Below, piece by piece: positions 38,543 through 45,080 of a stretch of 45,080 nt of DNA. Location: contig NZ_AUIS01000021.1 of the NCBI RefSeq assembly GCF_000423825.1, positions 1-45,080 on the forward strand, in the 5' to 3' direction. The notes beneath the pieces are model-generated. The model was not told the origin of the DNA and did no database searches. It saw nothing but the letters and a program-made list of their open reading frames with translations. Within the stretch, counting starts at the first letter, position 1. The number at the start of each line of letters is the position of its first letter. The translations under genes and the position numbers were made by a program. The stretch is from Thermithiobacillus tepidarius DSM 3134. Lineage in GTDB: Bacteria; Pseudomonadota; Gammaproteobacteria; Acidithiobacillales; Thermithiobacillaceae.

Positions 38543-40975
38543 TTACGGCGCCACGCGCGCCAGCGGCTCGGCATGCACGTCCAGGTGGCCCTCGATCGCC
38601 GCGGCCCAGGGGTCCCGTTCCTGAGCCAAGGCAAAATCCAGTGCCTCGGCCAGCCGCCGACGGTTGGTGGGATCATCCACCACCCGCACCTTGATGTGCT
38701 CGAGGCCGACCCGCTCCACCCAGGGGGCGGTACGCTCCAGGTAGTGTGCCTCCTGCCGATAGAGCTGCAGAAAGGCCTTGGTGATCTCGATGGCCTCGGC
38801 GTTGGTCTTCACCTTGCACAGCAGATCCGCGGCCCGAACCTTCATGCCGCCGTTGCCGCCGATATAGATCTCCCAGCCCGAGTCCACGCCGATCACCCCG
38901 ACGTCCTTCACCGTGCTCTCGGCACAGTTGCGCGGGCAGCCCGAGGCGGCGAGCTTGACCTTGTGCGGCGCCCACATGCCCTCCAGGGCGCGTTCGAGTT
39001 CGATGCCCATGCGCGTGCTGTCCTGGGTGCCGAAGCGACAGAACTCGGTGCCGACGCAGGTCTTGACCGTACGCAGCGACTTGCCGTAGGCGTGGCCCGA
39101 GGGCATGCCGAGTGTCGCCCAGATGGCGGGCAGGTCTTCCTTTTTGACGCCCAGCAGATCCAGGCGTTGGCCGCCGGTGAATTTCACCATCGGCACCTGG
39201 AACCGTTCGGCCACCTCGGCGATGCGCCTGAGCTCGGCGGGACTGGTCACGCCGCCGTAGATGCGCGGGACCACGGAATAGGTGCCGTCCTTCTGGATGT
39301 TGGCGTGGGCGCGCTCGTTGATGAAGTGCATCTGCGGGTCGTCCAATCCCTCGGCGGGCCAGGCGGTGCGTACGTAATAGTTGACCGCCGGGCGGCAGGT
39401 GGCGCAGCCGCCGGGATGATTCCAGTTGAGATATTCGAAGACTTGGCGCGCCGACAGCAGCTTCTCCGCCACAATGGCCTCGCGCACCTCGTCGTGGGTC
39501 AAGTCGGTGCAGCCGCACAGCGGTTTTTTCTTCGGCGACTGGTCGTAGACGCCACCGAGTGTGGAGGCCAGCAGCTGCTCCACCAGTCCGGTGCAGGAAC
39601 CGCAGGAGGAGCTGGCCTTGGTCTGCTGGCGGACTTCTTCGAGGGTAAAGAGACCCTGTTCGCGGATAGCCTGCACGATCGTACCCTTGCACACCCCGTT
39701 GCAGCCGCAGATCTCGGCACTGTCGGGCAGGCTCGCCGCCTGATCGTGCCCGGCATGGCCGGCATCGCCCAGATGGGTCTCGCCGAACAACAGATGAGCA
39801 CGAATTTCACCGATATCATGATTTTCGCGCAGCAACTGAAACAGCCAGGGGCCGATGCTGGTGTCGCCATAGAGCACGCTGCCGACTACCTTGTTGTCTT
39901 TGAGGACCACCTTTTTATAGACGCCGTAGGTGCCATCGAGCAGAGTGATTTCCTCGACTTCCGGGCCGCCCGTGAAGTCGCCGGCGGAGAAGAGATCGAT
40001 GCCCGTCACCTTGAGCTTGGTGCTGGTGATCGATCCCTCGTAGCGCATGCGCCCGTATGCGGCGAGGTGATTGGCCGCCACCTTGGCCTGCTCGAAGAGC
40101 GGGGCCACCAGGCCGTAGGTTTGGCCGCGGTGCTGCACGCACTCGCCCACGGCGTAGATCCTGGGATCGTAGGTCTGCATGGTGTCGTTGACGACAATGC
40201 CGCGCTCGCAGTGGATGCCGGCGGCCTTGGCCAGCTCGATGTTGGGCCGGATGCCCACCGCCATGACCACCAGATCCGCCGGGATTTCCTCGCCATCCCG
40301 GAAACGCAGGCCGGTGACATGCGTCTCCCCCAGCACCGCCTCGGTCTGTTTGGGCAGGTAAAAGCGCATGCCGCGCTGCGCCAGGGCTTTTTGCAGCAGC
40401 GCGCCGCCGACTTGATCCAGCTGGCGCTCCATGAGCCAGGGATGCAGATGCACCACACTCACGTCCATGCCGCGACTGAGCAGGCCATTGGCCGCTTCCA
40501 GGCCCAAGAGGCCGCCGCCGATCACCACCGCGCGTCCGCCCTTCGCCGACGCCGCGAGCATCTGCTCCACATCCGAGATATCGCGGTAGGCCACCACACC
40601 CGGCAGGTCCCGACCCGGAATGGGCAGCAGGAAAGGATTGGAGCCGGTCGCGATCAGGAGACGGTCATAGGCAGCCTCGATGCCATCGGCGGCGATCACG
40701 CGGCGCCGTGCCCGGTCGATCTGTACGATTTTTCTGCCCGCCTGCAGGTTGATGCCATGGTCGTGATACCAGTCCCAGTCGTTGAGAATGGTATCCTCCA
40801 GCCGCATCTCGCCAGAGAGCACCGGCGAGAGCAGGATGCGGTTGTAGTTGGGATGGGGCTCGGCACCGAAGACGGTGATCTCGAAAGCCCCGGGCGCCAT
40901 CTTCAGCAGTTCTTCCAGGGTGCGGATGCCGGCCATGCCGTTGCCGATGAGCACCAGTTTCGCTTTGCTTGCCAT
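38543..40975 (-). CDS. nirB: Nitrite reductase (NAD(P)H) large subunit
   Basis: NirB reduces nitrite to ammonium by six electrons at a siroheme-[4Fe-4S] centre. The start at 40975 (MASKAKLVLIGNGMAG) follows GGAGAGGATC and gives 810 residues. Order: FAD domain with GNGMAG (11-16), NAD domain with VVIGGGLLGLEAANGL (about 145-160), BFD-like [2Fe-2S] segments (CGCNGVCKG ... CGSCTG; then CGCTD ... CATCRP), and the sulfite/nitrite reductase half with the siroheme-cluster cysteines in TCVGTEFCRFG (C-x5-C) and GCPRNCAE (C-x3-C). All ligands are present. Its leader holds a sigma-54 promoter and an attenuator. Confidence 0.97.
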   Translation of the reverse strand: MASKAKLVLIGNGMAGIRTLEELLKMAPGAFEITVFGAEPHPNYNRILLSPVLSGEMRLEDTILNDWDWYHDHGINLQAGRKIVQIDRARRRVIAADGIEAAYDRLLIATGSNPFLLPIPGRDLPGVVAYRDISDVEQMLAASAKGGRAVVIGGGLLGLEAANGLLSRGMDVSVVHLHPWLMERQLDQVGGALLQKALAQRGMRFYLPKQTEAVLGETHVTGLRFRDGEEIPADLVVMAVGIRPNIELAKAAGIHCERGIVVNDTMQTYDPRIYAVGECVQHRGQTYGLVAPLFEQAKVAANHLAAYGRMRYEGSITSTKLKVTGIDLFSAGDFTGGPEVEEITLLDGTYGVYKKVVLKDNKVVGSVLYGDTSIGPWLFQLLRENHDIGEIRAHLLFGETHLGDAGHAGHDQAASLPDSAEICGCNGVCKGTIVQAIREQGLFTLEEVRQQTKASSSCGSCTGLVEQLLASTLGGVYDQSPKKKPLCGCTDLTHDEVREAIVAEKLLSARQVFEYLNWNHPGGCATCRPAVNYYVRTAWPAEGLDDPQMHFINERAHANIQKDGTYSVVPRIYGGVTSPAELRRIAEVAERFQVPMVKFTGGQRLDLLGVKKEDLPAIWATLGMPSGHAYGKSLRTVKTCVGTEFCRFGTQDSTRMGIELERALEGMWAPHKVKLAASGCPRNCAESTVKDVGVIGVDSGWEIYIGGNGGMKVRAADLLCKVKTNAEAIEITKAFLQLYRQEAHYLERTAPWVERVGLEHIKVRVVDDPTNRRRLAEALDFALAQERDPWAAAIEGHLDVHAEPLARVAP

Positions 40976-40987
40976 GATCCTCTCCAG

Positions 40988-41032
40988 AATAAAAAGGCGC
41001 CGGCCGATTGGAGCAATCAGCGCGACGCCTTT
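40988..41032 (-). terminator. Attenuator-like terminator in the nirB leader
   Basis: On the minus strand AAAGGCG (41032-41026) pairs with CGCCTTT (40999-40993), with an inner 8-bp stem GCTGATTG/CAATCGGC, and TTTTTATT follows. It ends 13 bases before the nirB ATG and lies downstream of the sigma-54 promoter, so any nirB transcript must pass it. This is the arrangement expected of a NasT-type antitermination target. Confidence 0.75.
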
Positions 41033-41096
41033 GTCGAGTTCATTCGGCTTACCCGCCCGCCGTTGGGTTGGGGTATGGTCCGGTTGCCAAGGGTTT

Positions 41097-41112
41097 TGCA
41101 ATCCTCATGCCA
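41097..41112 (-). promoter_or_regulatory. Sigma-54 promoter of nirBD-nasA
   Basis: On the minus strand TGGCATGAGGATTGCA matches the sigma-54 consensus TGGCACG-N4-TTGCA at all but one conserved base, with GG and GC exactly 10 bases apart. The predicted start is near 41087, about 110 bases upstream of nirB. Confidence 0.75.
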
Positions 41113-41144
41113 AAAGAAAGGGCCGAAACAGGGAGTTCCGGCCC
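41112..41144 (-). terminator. Intrinsic terminator after the Cache-like gene
   Basis: A 10-bp stem (41120-41129 with 41135-41144, one G-T wobble, loop of five) is followed on the minus strand by TTTCTTTT. It ends the nasT-narK-Cache transcript 52 bases past the stop, and its T-run abuts the -24 element of the nirB promoter. Confidence 0.8.
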
Positions 41145-41170
41145 GCCGATTCGCCTTATTTGGGTGCAGT

Positions 41171-41187
41171 TGCGCAAACTTGGTGCA
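41171..41187. promoter_or_regulatory. NtrC-like binding site upstream of nirB
   Basis: TGCGCA-AACTT-GGTGCA has the TGCACC-N5-GGTGCA architecture with two mismatches in one half. It is centred about 92 bases upstream of the predicted sigma-54 start, the usual enhancer distance. A third GGTGCA half-site lies at 41163-41168. Confidence 0.55.
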
Positions 41188-41195
41188 GCTTTCGC

Positions 41196-42149
41196 TCAAT
41201 CCTGCCGATTCCTGCGACGCAGGGAGTCACGTTGGTGCAGCAGCATGATTTCCGCGCGCGCGCCCAGATAGACGTAGACACCCAGGCCGAGCAGCAATCC
41301 GACGACAGCGAAGATCAGCCAAGCCGCTTCGTGCAGGTGATCCGGCTTGTCGATGGCGAACTTGAAGACCAGCATCAACGCTTCGATGGAGATGGCGATC
41401 AGGATGGCGGCAATGAAGCGGGTCAAGGTGCGCCGTGTGGTGCTGTGGCGATGTACATCCTTGTGGATCAGCACCTCTTCTTCGAAGATGGTCTTGGCCA
41501 AATCGAAGATGGCCAGGGCCAAAGTCAGGAGAATCGTGGCCTGAAAAGGGGCCACGTAGCTTGTGACCATGCTGTTGTTGCTCCAGAGCAGGCCGAGCGT
41601 CATGAAACCGTGGTATCCCAGACTCAGGCTGATGATGAACAGGCCGAGAAAAATGGTAGCGTACACGGCCTTGAAGAGCGGCTCAGCCCGCCGCCGGCCT
41701 TGATCACCTTCCAACAGTGCGAGCGCCCGCTTGAAATCCACGTCCGCCACCAGGATGCCCAGGAGATGGTTGTCCCGGTCGCGTACCGGCACAGCGGCGG
41801 TAAGGCAGATTTCGCCGGTGGCCGAGGACAGGTAGGGGGCGGTCAGGGTGCCGCCATTGTCCGGCAAATGCCGGAAGTAGCCACGATAACTGCGGTCCGT
41901 ACCCTTGCCCGCGGTGTTGAGCCGCTTGCCGTGTCGGGGATTGACCACATTGTCGCAGATCTGCCGGCCCTCGCCGTCGAGGGCGTAGCACAGATCGAAG
42001 AAGGGGTACTTGTGGATCAGGCATTTCAGCGTGCGTTCAAGCACGGCGTCGTCAGCAAAAAGTTCGGGTCGCCCGACGCCTTCCAGCAGAGCCACCAGGA
42101 AGGCCGAGAGATCCGGTCGGACCTCGTAATAGCGTTCAAAGGAATTCAT
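41196..42149 (-). CDS. Cache/PDC-like sensor membrane protein in the nitrate operon, function unknown
   Basis: The start at 42149 (MNSFERYYEVRPDLSAFL) gives 317 residues. Residues 1-145 look like a PDC/Cache ligand-binding domain: RSYRGYFRHLP (87-97), YLSSATGEICLTAAVPVRD (107-125), then GILVADVDF. Four membrane helices follow at about 163-179, 203-220, 244-266 and 276-296, ending in a basic tail. No kinase, cyclase, HAMP or methyl-accepting domain is present, and no N-terminal signal precedes the Cache part, so topology is unusual. It lies between narK and nirB, followed by a terminator. A role in sensing nitrate or nitrite is inferred only from position. The 234-bp gap to narK has an unconvincing reading frame of about 31 codons at 42278-42373. 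Confidence 0.8.
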   Translation of the reverse strand: MNSFERYYEVRPDLSAFLVALLEGVGRPELFADDAVLERTLKCLIHKYPFFDLCYALDGEGRQICDNVVNPRHGKRLNTAGKGTDRSYRGYFRHLPDNGGTLTAPYLSSATGEICLTAAVPVRDRDNHLLGILVADVDFKRALALLEGDQGRRRAEPLFKAVYATIFLGLFIISLSLGYHGFMTLGLLWSNNSMVTSYVAPFQATILLTLALAIFDLAKTIFEEEVLIHKDVHRHSTTRRTLTRFIAAILIAISIEALMLVFKFAIDKPDHLHEAAWLIFAVVGLLLGLGVYVYLGARAEIMLLHQRDSLRRRNRQD

Positions 42150-42383
42150 AATGCATAGCGCCTCCGGATGAAAATGGAAAACCCCTTTCAGGGAACGCGC
42201 CCGAGGCGTTTGGTTCCGTGCCCGTCGATGTATGAAAGTGGCCCGCACATCTCCAACACGCAGGTGCCCGCCGTCGCTCAGCAGCGGATTTTCGGGTTGG
42301 AGTCCCGGCGCAGCAATTCCGGTCGATGCAGGGCGTCGACCCCGCTCAGGAGCTGCTTGGCGATGCCTGGCACCTCCAGGCTG

Positions 42384-43589
42384 TCAAACCCGGGCGACTG
42401 TCACCGCGCCCCAGGTGGTGCGCCAGCGCTGCTTGATCGCGGACAAGCCGATCAGGGCCACCGCGGCCAGGACGGCGAACACCAGAAAACCGGCCTGGTA
42501 AGTGCCGGTCCACTGTTTGGACAGGCCTAGACTGGAAGCCAAGTAAAAGCCGCCCACGCCGCCGGCCATGCCCACCAGGCCCGTCATCACGCCGATCTCG
42601 CGTTCGAAGCGCTGCGGCACCAGCTGGAATACCGAACCGTTGCCCATGCCGAGCGCCAACATGGCGACCACGAAAGCCGCCAGCGCCAGCCAGCGGCTGG
42701 GCAGGCCGATGCTGACCAGGGCCAGCATCAATCCCGCGATGATGTACACGAAGCTCAGGGTACGCACGCCGCCGATGCGATCGGCCAGCGCGCCACCCAC
42801 GGGCCGCACCAGGGAACCGGCGAAAACGCAAGCGGCGGTGAAATAGCCGGCCGTCACCGGGTCCAGCCCGTACTGGTCGTTGAAGTAGATGACCAAGCTG
42901 GATGCAAGCCCTACGAAGCCGCCGAAAGTCACGCTGTAAAAGAGCATGAACCACCAGGCGTCCGTGTCCCTGAGCACCGAGAGATACCGCCCCAGGCGTT
43001 GCGGCGCGGGCTTGTTGGGGCTGTCTTGAGCGAGGAGGCTGAACACCAGCAAGGTGATGATCAAGGGGATGGCCGCCAGCCCGAACACGGCATTCCAGCC
43101 GAAAGCTTTGGCCAAGCCCGGCGCGAACAGGCTGGCCAGCACCGTGCCCGAATTGCCCGCCCCGGCGATGCCCAGGGCCGTACCCTGGTACTGCGGCGGA
43201 TACCAGCGCGAGGCCAGGGGCAGGGCCACGGCAAAGCTCGCCCCGGCCACGCCGAGCATGACTCCCAGGGCCAGCACCTGGCTGAAGGTGTGCACGCCCA
43301 GGCCCAAGGCCGCGAGCAATGCCGCAATCACCACCAGTTGCCCGAGCTGGCCGGTACGCTTGGGGCCGATGTGGTCCACCATCAGACCCAGTACCACCCG
43401 CAGCAGTGCGCCGGCCAACACCGGCGTGGCCACCATGAAGCCCTTTTGCGCGGGGCTCAGGCCGAGGTCCCCGGCGATCTGCACCGCCAGGGGCCCGAGC
43501 AGCACCCAGACCATGAAGCTCAGGTCAAAATACAAAAAAGCGGAAAACAGCGTCGGTGCGTGTCCTGCCTTGAAAAATTCGCGGTTCAT
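42384..43589 (-). CDS. narK: Nitrate/nitrite transporter, NarK/NasA family of the MFS
   Basis: The 401-residue protein has about 12 membrane helices and brings nitrate across the inner membrane. The family's nitrate signatures are present: GIAGAGNSGTVLASLFAPG in helix 5 and LVGMAGGVGGFYLASSLG in helix 11, plus ALGMGNGSVFQLVPQRF before it. The start at 43589 (MNREFFKAGHAP) follows GGAGAAAGG; the frame upstream crosses the attenuator hairpin. It is transcribed after nasT, through the leader terminator at 43607-43641. Confidence 0.95.
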   Translation of the reverse strand: MNREFFKAGHAPTLFSAFLYFDLSFMVWVLLGPLAVQIAGDLGLSPAQKGFMVATPVLAGALLRVVLGLMVDHIGPKRTGQLGQLVVIAALLAALGLGVHTFSQVLALGVMLGVAGASFAVALPLASRWYPPQYQGTALGIAGAGNSGTVLASLFAPGLAKAFGWNAVFGLAAIPLIITLLVFSLLAQDSPNKPAPQRLGRYLSVLRDTDAWWFMLFYSVTFGGFVGLASSLVIYFNDQYGLDPVTAGYFTAACVFAGSLVRPVGGALADRIGGVRTLSFVYIIAGLMLALVSIGLPSRWLALAAFVVAMLALGMGNGSVFQLVPQRFEREIGVMTGLVGMAGGVGGFYLASSLGLSKQWTGTYQAGFLVFAVLAAVALIGLSAIKQRWRTTWGAVTVARV

Positions 43590-43606
43590 GGTCCTTTCTC
43601 CCGAAC

Positions 43607-43641
43607 AAAAAAACGCCAATCCGCGCTTGTCGGATTGGCGT
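43607..43641 (-). terminator. Attenuator-like terminator in the narK leader
   Basis: A perfect 11-bp stem (43613-43623 with 43631-43641, loop of seven) is followed on the minus strand by seven T. It stands 17 bases before the narK ATG and 72 after the nasT stop. Upstream leader hairpins lie at 43681-43705 (10-bp arms), 43669-43683 and 43650-43663; I could not confirm the two-hexaloop ANTAR motif in them. Confidence 0.8.
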
Positions 43642-43712
43642 CATTGCCTGTGTGCCCGCACACCATTGCGCAGGCCGCCTGCGGCAGGCCGTCCTGACCT
43701 GCCGCTCGAAAT

Positions 43713-44288
43713 TCAGTTTTTCAATTCCTGGGCGAGGATGACAAGCTCCGCCACCTCCACCAGTCGCTTGCCGCGATCCATGGCCATCCTGCGCATGCGC
43801 TGATAGGCCTCGGACTCGCTGAAACCGTACTCCTGCATCAGGATGCCCTTGGCGCGATCGATGGTTTTGCGTTCGGCGAGTTGATTCTTCGCTTCTTTGA
43901 GCTCGTCGCGCAGGCGCTTGTACTCGGCGAAGCGCGCCGTGGCCACGCGCAGGATCGGCGCCAGATCCTCCGCCTGGATGGCATGGCTGACATAGGCGCT
44001 CACCCCGGCGCGCATGGCCTCGCGGATGCTGTCTTGGTCATCCTGGCCGCCCAGCACCACCACCGGCAGCTCCAGCGCCGCGGACATGGCGCTGATTTGC
44101 TCCAGCATGGCGCGACCCGGGGCATTGCCATCGACGATAACGACATCCGGGTGCAGACGTTGCAGCCGCACGGCATCGATGTCCACCCAGGTGAGCACAT
44201 CCATGACCTCGTAGCCCGCCAGATCCAGACTGGCCTTGAGCCCAGCCGCTCGTTCACGCGCGTCGTCAATGATGAGAATGCGATTCAC
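43713..44288 (-). CDS. nasT: ANTAR-domain response-regulator antiterminator NasT
   Basis: NasT-type proteins bind leader RNA and prevent termination so that nitrate genes are expressed. From the GTG at 44288 (AGGGAG site 6 bases away) the protein has 191 residues: a pseudo-receiver domain (ILIIDDARERA; Asp53 in VIVDGNAPGR), a coiled linker (RLRDELKEAKNQLAERK) and a C-terminal ANTAR domain (IDRAKGILMQEYGFSESEAYQRMRRMA). Partner sensor NasS, normally adjacent, is not found in the window. It is the first gene of the cluster, behind a sigma-54 promoter and an NtrC-like site. Confidence 0.93.
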   Translation of the reverse strand: MNRILIIDDARERAAGLKASLDLAGYEVMDVLTWVDIDAVRLQRLHPDVVIVDGNAPGRAMLEQISAMSAALELPVVVLGGQDDQDSIREAMRAGVSAYVSHAIQAEDLAPILRVATARFAEYKRLRDELKEAKNQLAERKTIDRAKGILMQEYGFSESEAYQRMRRMAMDRGKRLVEVAELVILAQELKN

Positions 44289-44319
44289 CCAAGCTCCCTT
44301 ACAGTTGTCGGTCTCCTGT

Positions 44320-44335
44320 AGCAAGGAGCGGGCCA
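44320..44335 (-). promoter_or_regulatory. Sigma-54 promoter of nasT-narK
   Basis: On the minus strand TGGCCCGCTCCTTGCT matches TGGCACG-N4-TTGCW except for one base, with GG and GC 10 bases apart. The start near 44310 gives a leader of about 22 bases to the nasT GTG. Confidence 0.75.
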
Positions 44336-44365
44336 GTCTGTTTTTGCAAGCGGCTAAAGGGTGCG

Positions 44366-44382
44366 TGCACCGGCAAGGTGCG
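44366..44382. promoter_or_regulatory. NtrC-binding site upstream of nasT
   Basis: TGCACCGGCAAGGTGCG matches the NtrC consensus TGCACC-N5-GGTGCA at 11 of 12 conserved positions. It is centred about 64 bases upstream of the predicted sigma-54 start. Confidence 0.65.
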
Positions 44383-44680
44383 TAAAATGGGATGCTCAGG
44401 GCGTCGGCGGGCTGGGCGCACCAGCATGGGGCAGCGTACATGCCTCAGAGAAGTCCACATACCCCCGTGTTTTGAAGAACCTGGAGCAGCGGGTGTGGCG
44501 GAGTACATGGCTTCACGGGCTGTGCAGCCGTTCTGGCCCGGAGTTCGCCGGGCATGACGCCCGGTTCGGGAACGCTGAGGGTCCCAGATTGTCACGCGGT
44601 ACGAGCCGTGTGGCCGCTCTTGCATTGGCCTGCGCCTGTCGGGGTATCCGTGGGCGATCGACACGGAAGGGGAGAGGGTT
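44383..44680. other. About 300 bases between the nasT control region and the IS element, no gene seen
   Basis: Frames here are short and have no family-like sequence or ribosome-binding site. GC-rich inverted repeats (for example CCGGGC/GCCCGG around 44540-44570) are present. It could be the remnant of an older insertion; I cannot assign it. Confidence 0.4.
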
Positions 44681-45080
44681 GGGTGACCCGGAAAAGGGCG
44701 GCCGCTTGTGCTATATCTTTATTTAAGCCTCTTTTCAATTTCGAGTGGGTAAGCTGGACCTGAGCAGGTACGGGATCGGGTATGACTGACAAGCTGTTTG
44801 AGGCTGCCTTGGGGGTCTCTCCGCCGTGGCAGGTGACGGGCGCGGACTTCGATTTGGCGGCCAAGACGCTCACCATCCGGGTGGACTTCATCGCCGGCAG
44901 CCGCTTCGCGCTGGCTGGCGTGGAGGGCCAGCATCCGGTTCACGACACCGTCGCCAAGCGTTACCGGCACCTGAACTTCTTCCAGCACGAGTGCTTCCTG
45001 GAAGTGCGTGTCCCCCGGGTAAAGCTGCCCGATGGCAGCGTCCGCCAGGTCGATCCGCCGTGGGCCGGCAAGCTCTCGGG
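44681..45080 (+). mobile_element. Left part of an ISL3-family insertion sequence (right end outside the window)
   Basis: The ISL3-type transposase gene begins at 44782. About 100 bases of AT-richer DNA precede it, starting near GGGTGACCCGGAAAAG (44681), which may be the left terminal repeat. The boundary is tentative because the other end, needed for comparison, is not in the window. Confidence 0.55.
44782..45080 (+). CDS. ISL3-family transposase, N-terminal part, without the zinc-ribbon cysteines
   Basis: The frame is open from ATG 44782 to the window edge (99 residues). It matches the ISL3 N-terminal plan: LFEAALGVSPPWQVTGADFD, VHDTVAKRYRHLNFFQHECF, then VPRVKLPDGSVRQVDPPWA. In usual ISL3 transposases two CPxC-like pairs flank this region; here they read ALAGVEG and KLPDGS, so all four cysteines are missing. 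The catalytic DDE domain would lie beyond the window. It may be a Cys-less subgroup or a decaying copy. Confidence 0.8.
   Translation, partial: MTDKLFEAALGVSPPWQVTGADFDLAAKTLTIRVDFIAGSRFALAGVEGQHPVHDTVAKRYRHLNFFQHECFLEVRVPRVKLPDGSVRQVDPPWAGKLS

Noticed and set aside
38348-41248. Open plus-strand frame of 966 codons opposite nirB-nirD
   Set aside because: Spans several real minus-strand genes and intergenic control sites; an antisense shadow.
42278-42373. Possible 31-codon gene between narK and the Cache-like gene
   Set aside because: Its sequence looks moderately protein-like (ending RRDSNPKIRC), but the GTG start has its purine-rich site directly abutting it and I know no such family; mentioned in the Cache entry only.
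44299-44726. Overlapping frames of about 121 codons on both strands upstream of nasT
   Set aside because: No ribosome-binding site or recognisable family; one covers the sigma-54 promoter and NtrC-like site.

Overview
This window is the replication-origin neighbourhood of a GC-rich (roughly two-thirds G+C by eye) proteobacterial chromosome. The order gyrB-recF-dnaN-dnaA | rpmH-rnpA-yidD-yidC-mnmE ... mnmG-rsmG-parA-parB-atpIBEFHAGDC-glmU-glmS is the classical origin region of Gammaproteobacteria and close relatives such as Acidithiobacillia. Pseudomonas-like REP palindromes and sigma-54/NtrC-type promoter motifs fit that placement. I cannot name the genus from sequence alone.

Left edge (1-1.8 kb): accessory DNA. 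It holds the start of a lipoprotein gene, a small pilin-like gene frameshifted by a perfect 8-bp tandem duplication, and a MntA-HepT toxin-antitoxin pair with its own promoter. From 1.8 to 8.1 kb, gyrB, recF, dnaN and dnaA run leftward. The dnaN-dnaA gap has perfect DnaA boxes beside an AT-rich tract and is the best oriC candidate. A near-perfect parS-like site lies inside recF. From 8.3 kb the other replication arm runs rightward: ribosomal protein L34, RNase P protein, membrane insertion factors, tRNA U34 modification (mnmE, mnmG), 16S rRNA methylation (rsmG), chromosome partition (parAB), the complete F-type ATP synthase operon behind a good sigma-70 promoter, then glmU and glmS for UDP-GlcNAc synthesis. 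Three leftward genes interrupt this arm: a GAF-PAS-GGDEF diguanylate cyclase, an orphan periplasmic-binding-protein-like lipoprotein, and a glycine-zipper lipoprotein with a Fur-box-like site upstream.

Right part (31.7-44.4 kb): a leftward nitrate-assimilation cluster, in transcription order nasT (ANTAR antiterminator), narK (nitrate transporter), a Cache-like membrane protein of unknown role, nirB and nirD (nitrite reductase), nasA (nitrate reductase), a YbiB/TrpD-like gene, cobA (siroheme methylase), a frameshifted LHPP-like phosphatase, a class I glutamine amidotransferase and a CbiX-type chelatase. CobA and CbiX fit siroheme supply for NirB. The control layer can be read from the sequence: sigma-54 promoter matches with NtrC-like sites upstream of both nasT and nirB, and intrinsic terminators immediately before narK and nirB that look like NasT-controlled attenuators. 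No nasS is next to nasT; the Cache-like membrane protein is the only unassigned sensor-like gene in the cluster. The window ends inside an ISL3-family transposase whose N-terminal zinc-ribbon cysteines are all replaced.

Repeats include REP-type inverted pairs after yidC and between glmU and glmS, and a degenerate REP pair lying in frame inside nasA. No tRNA, rRNA or CRISPR was seen.
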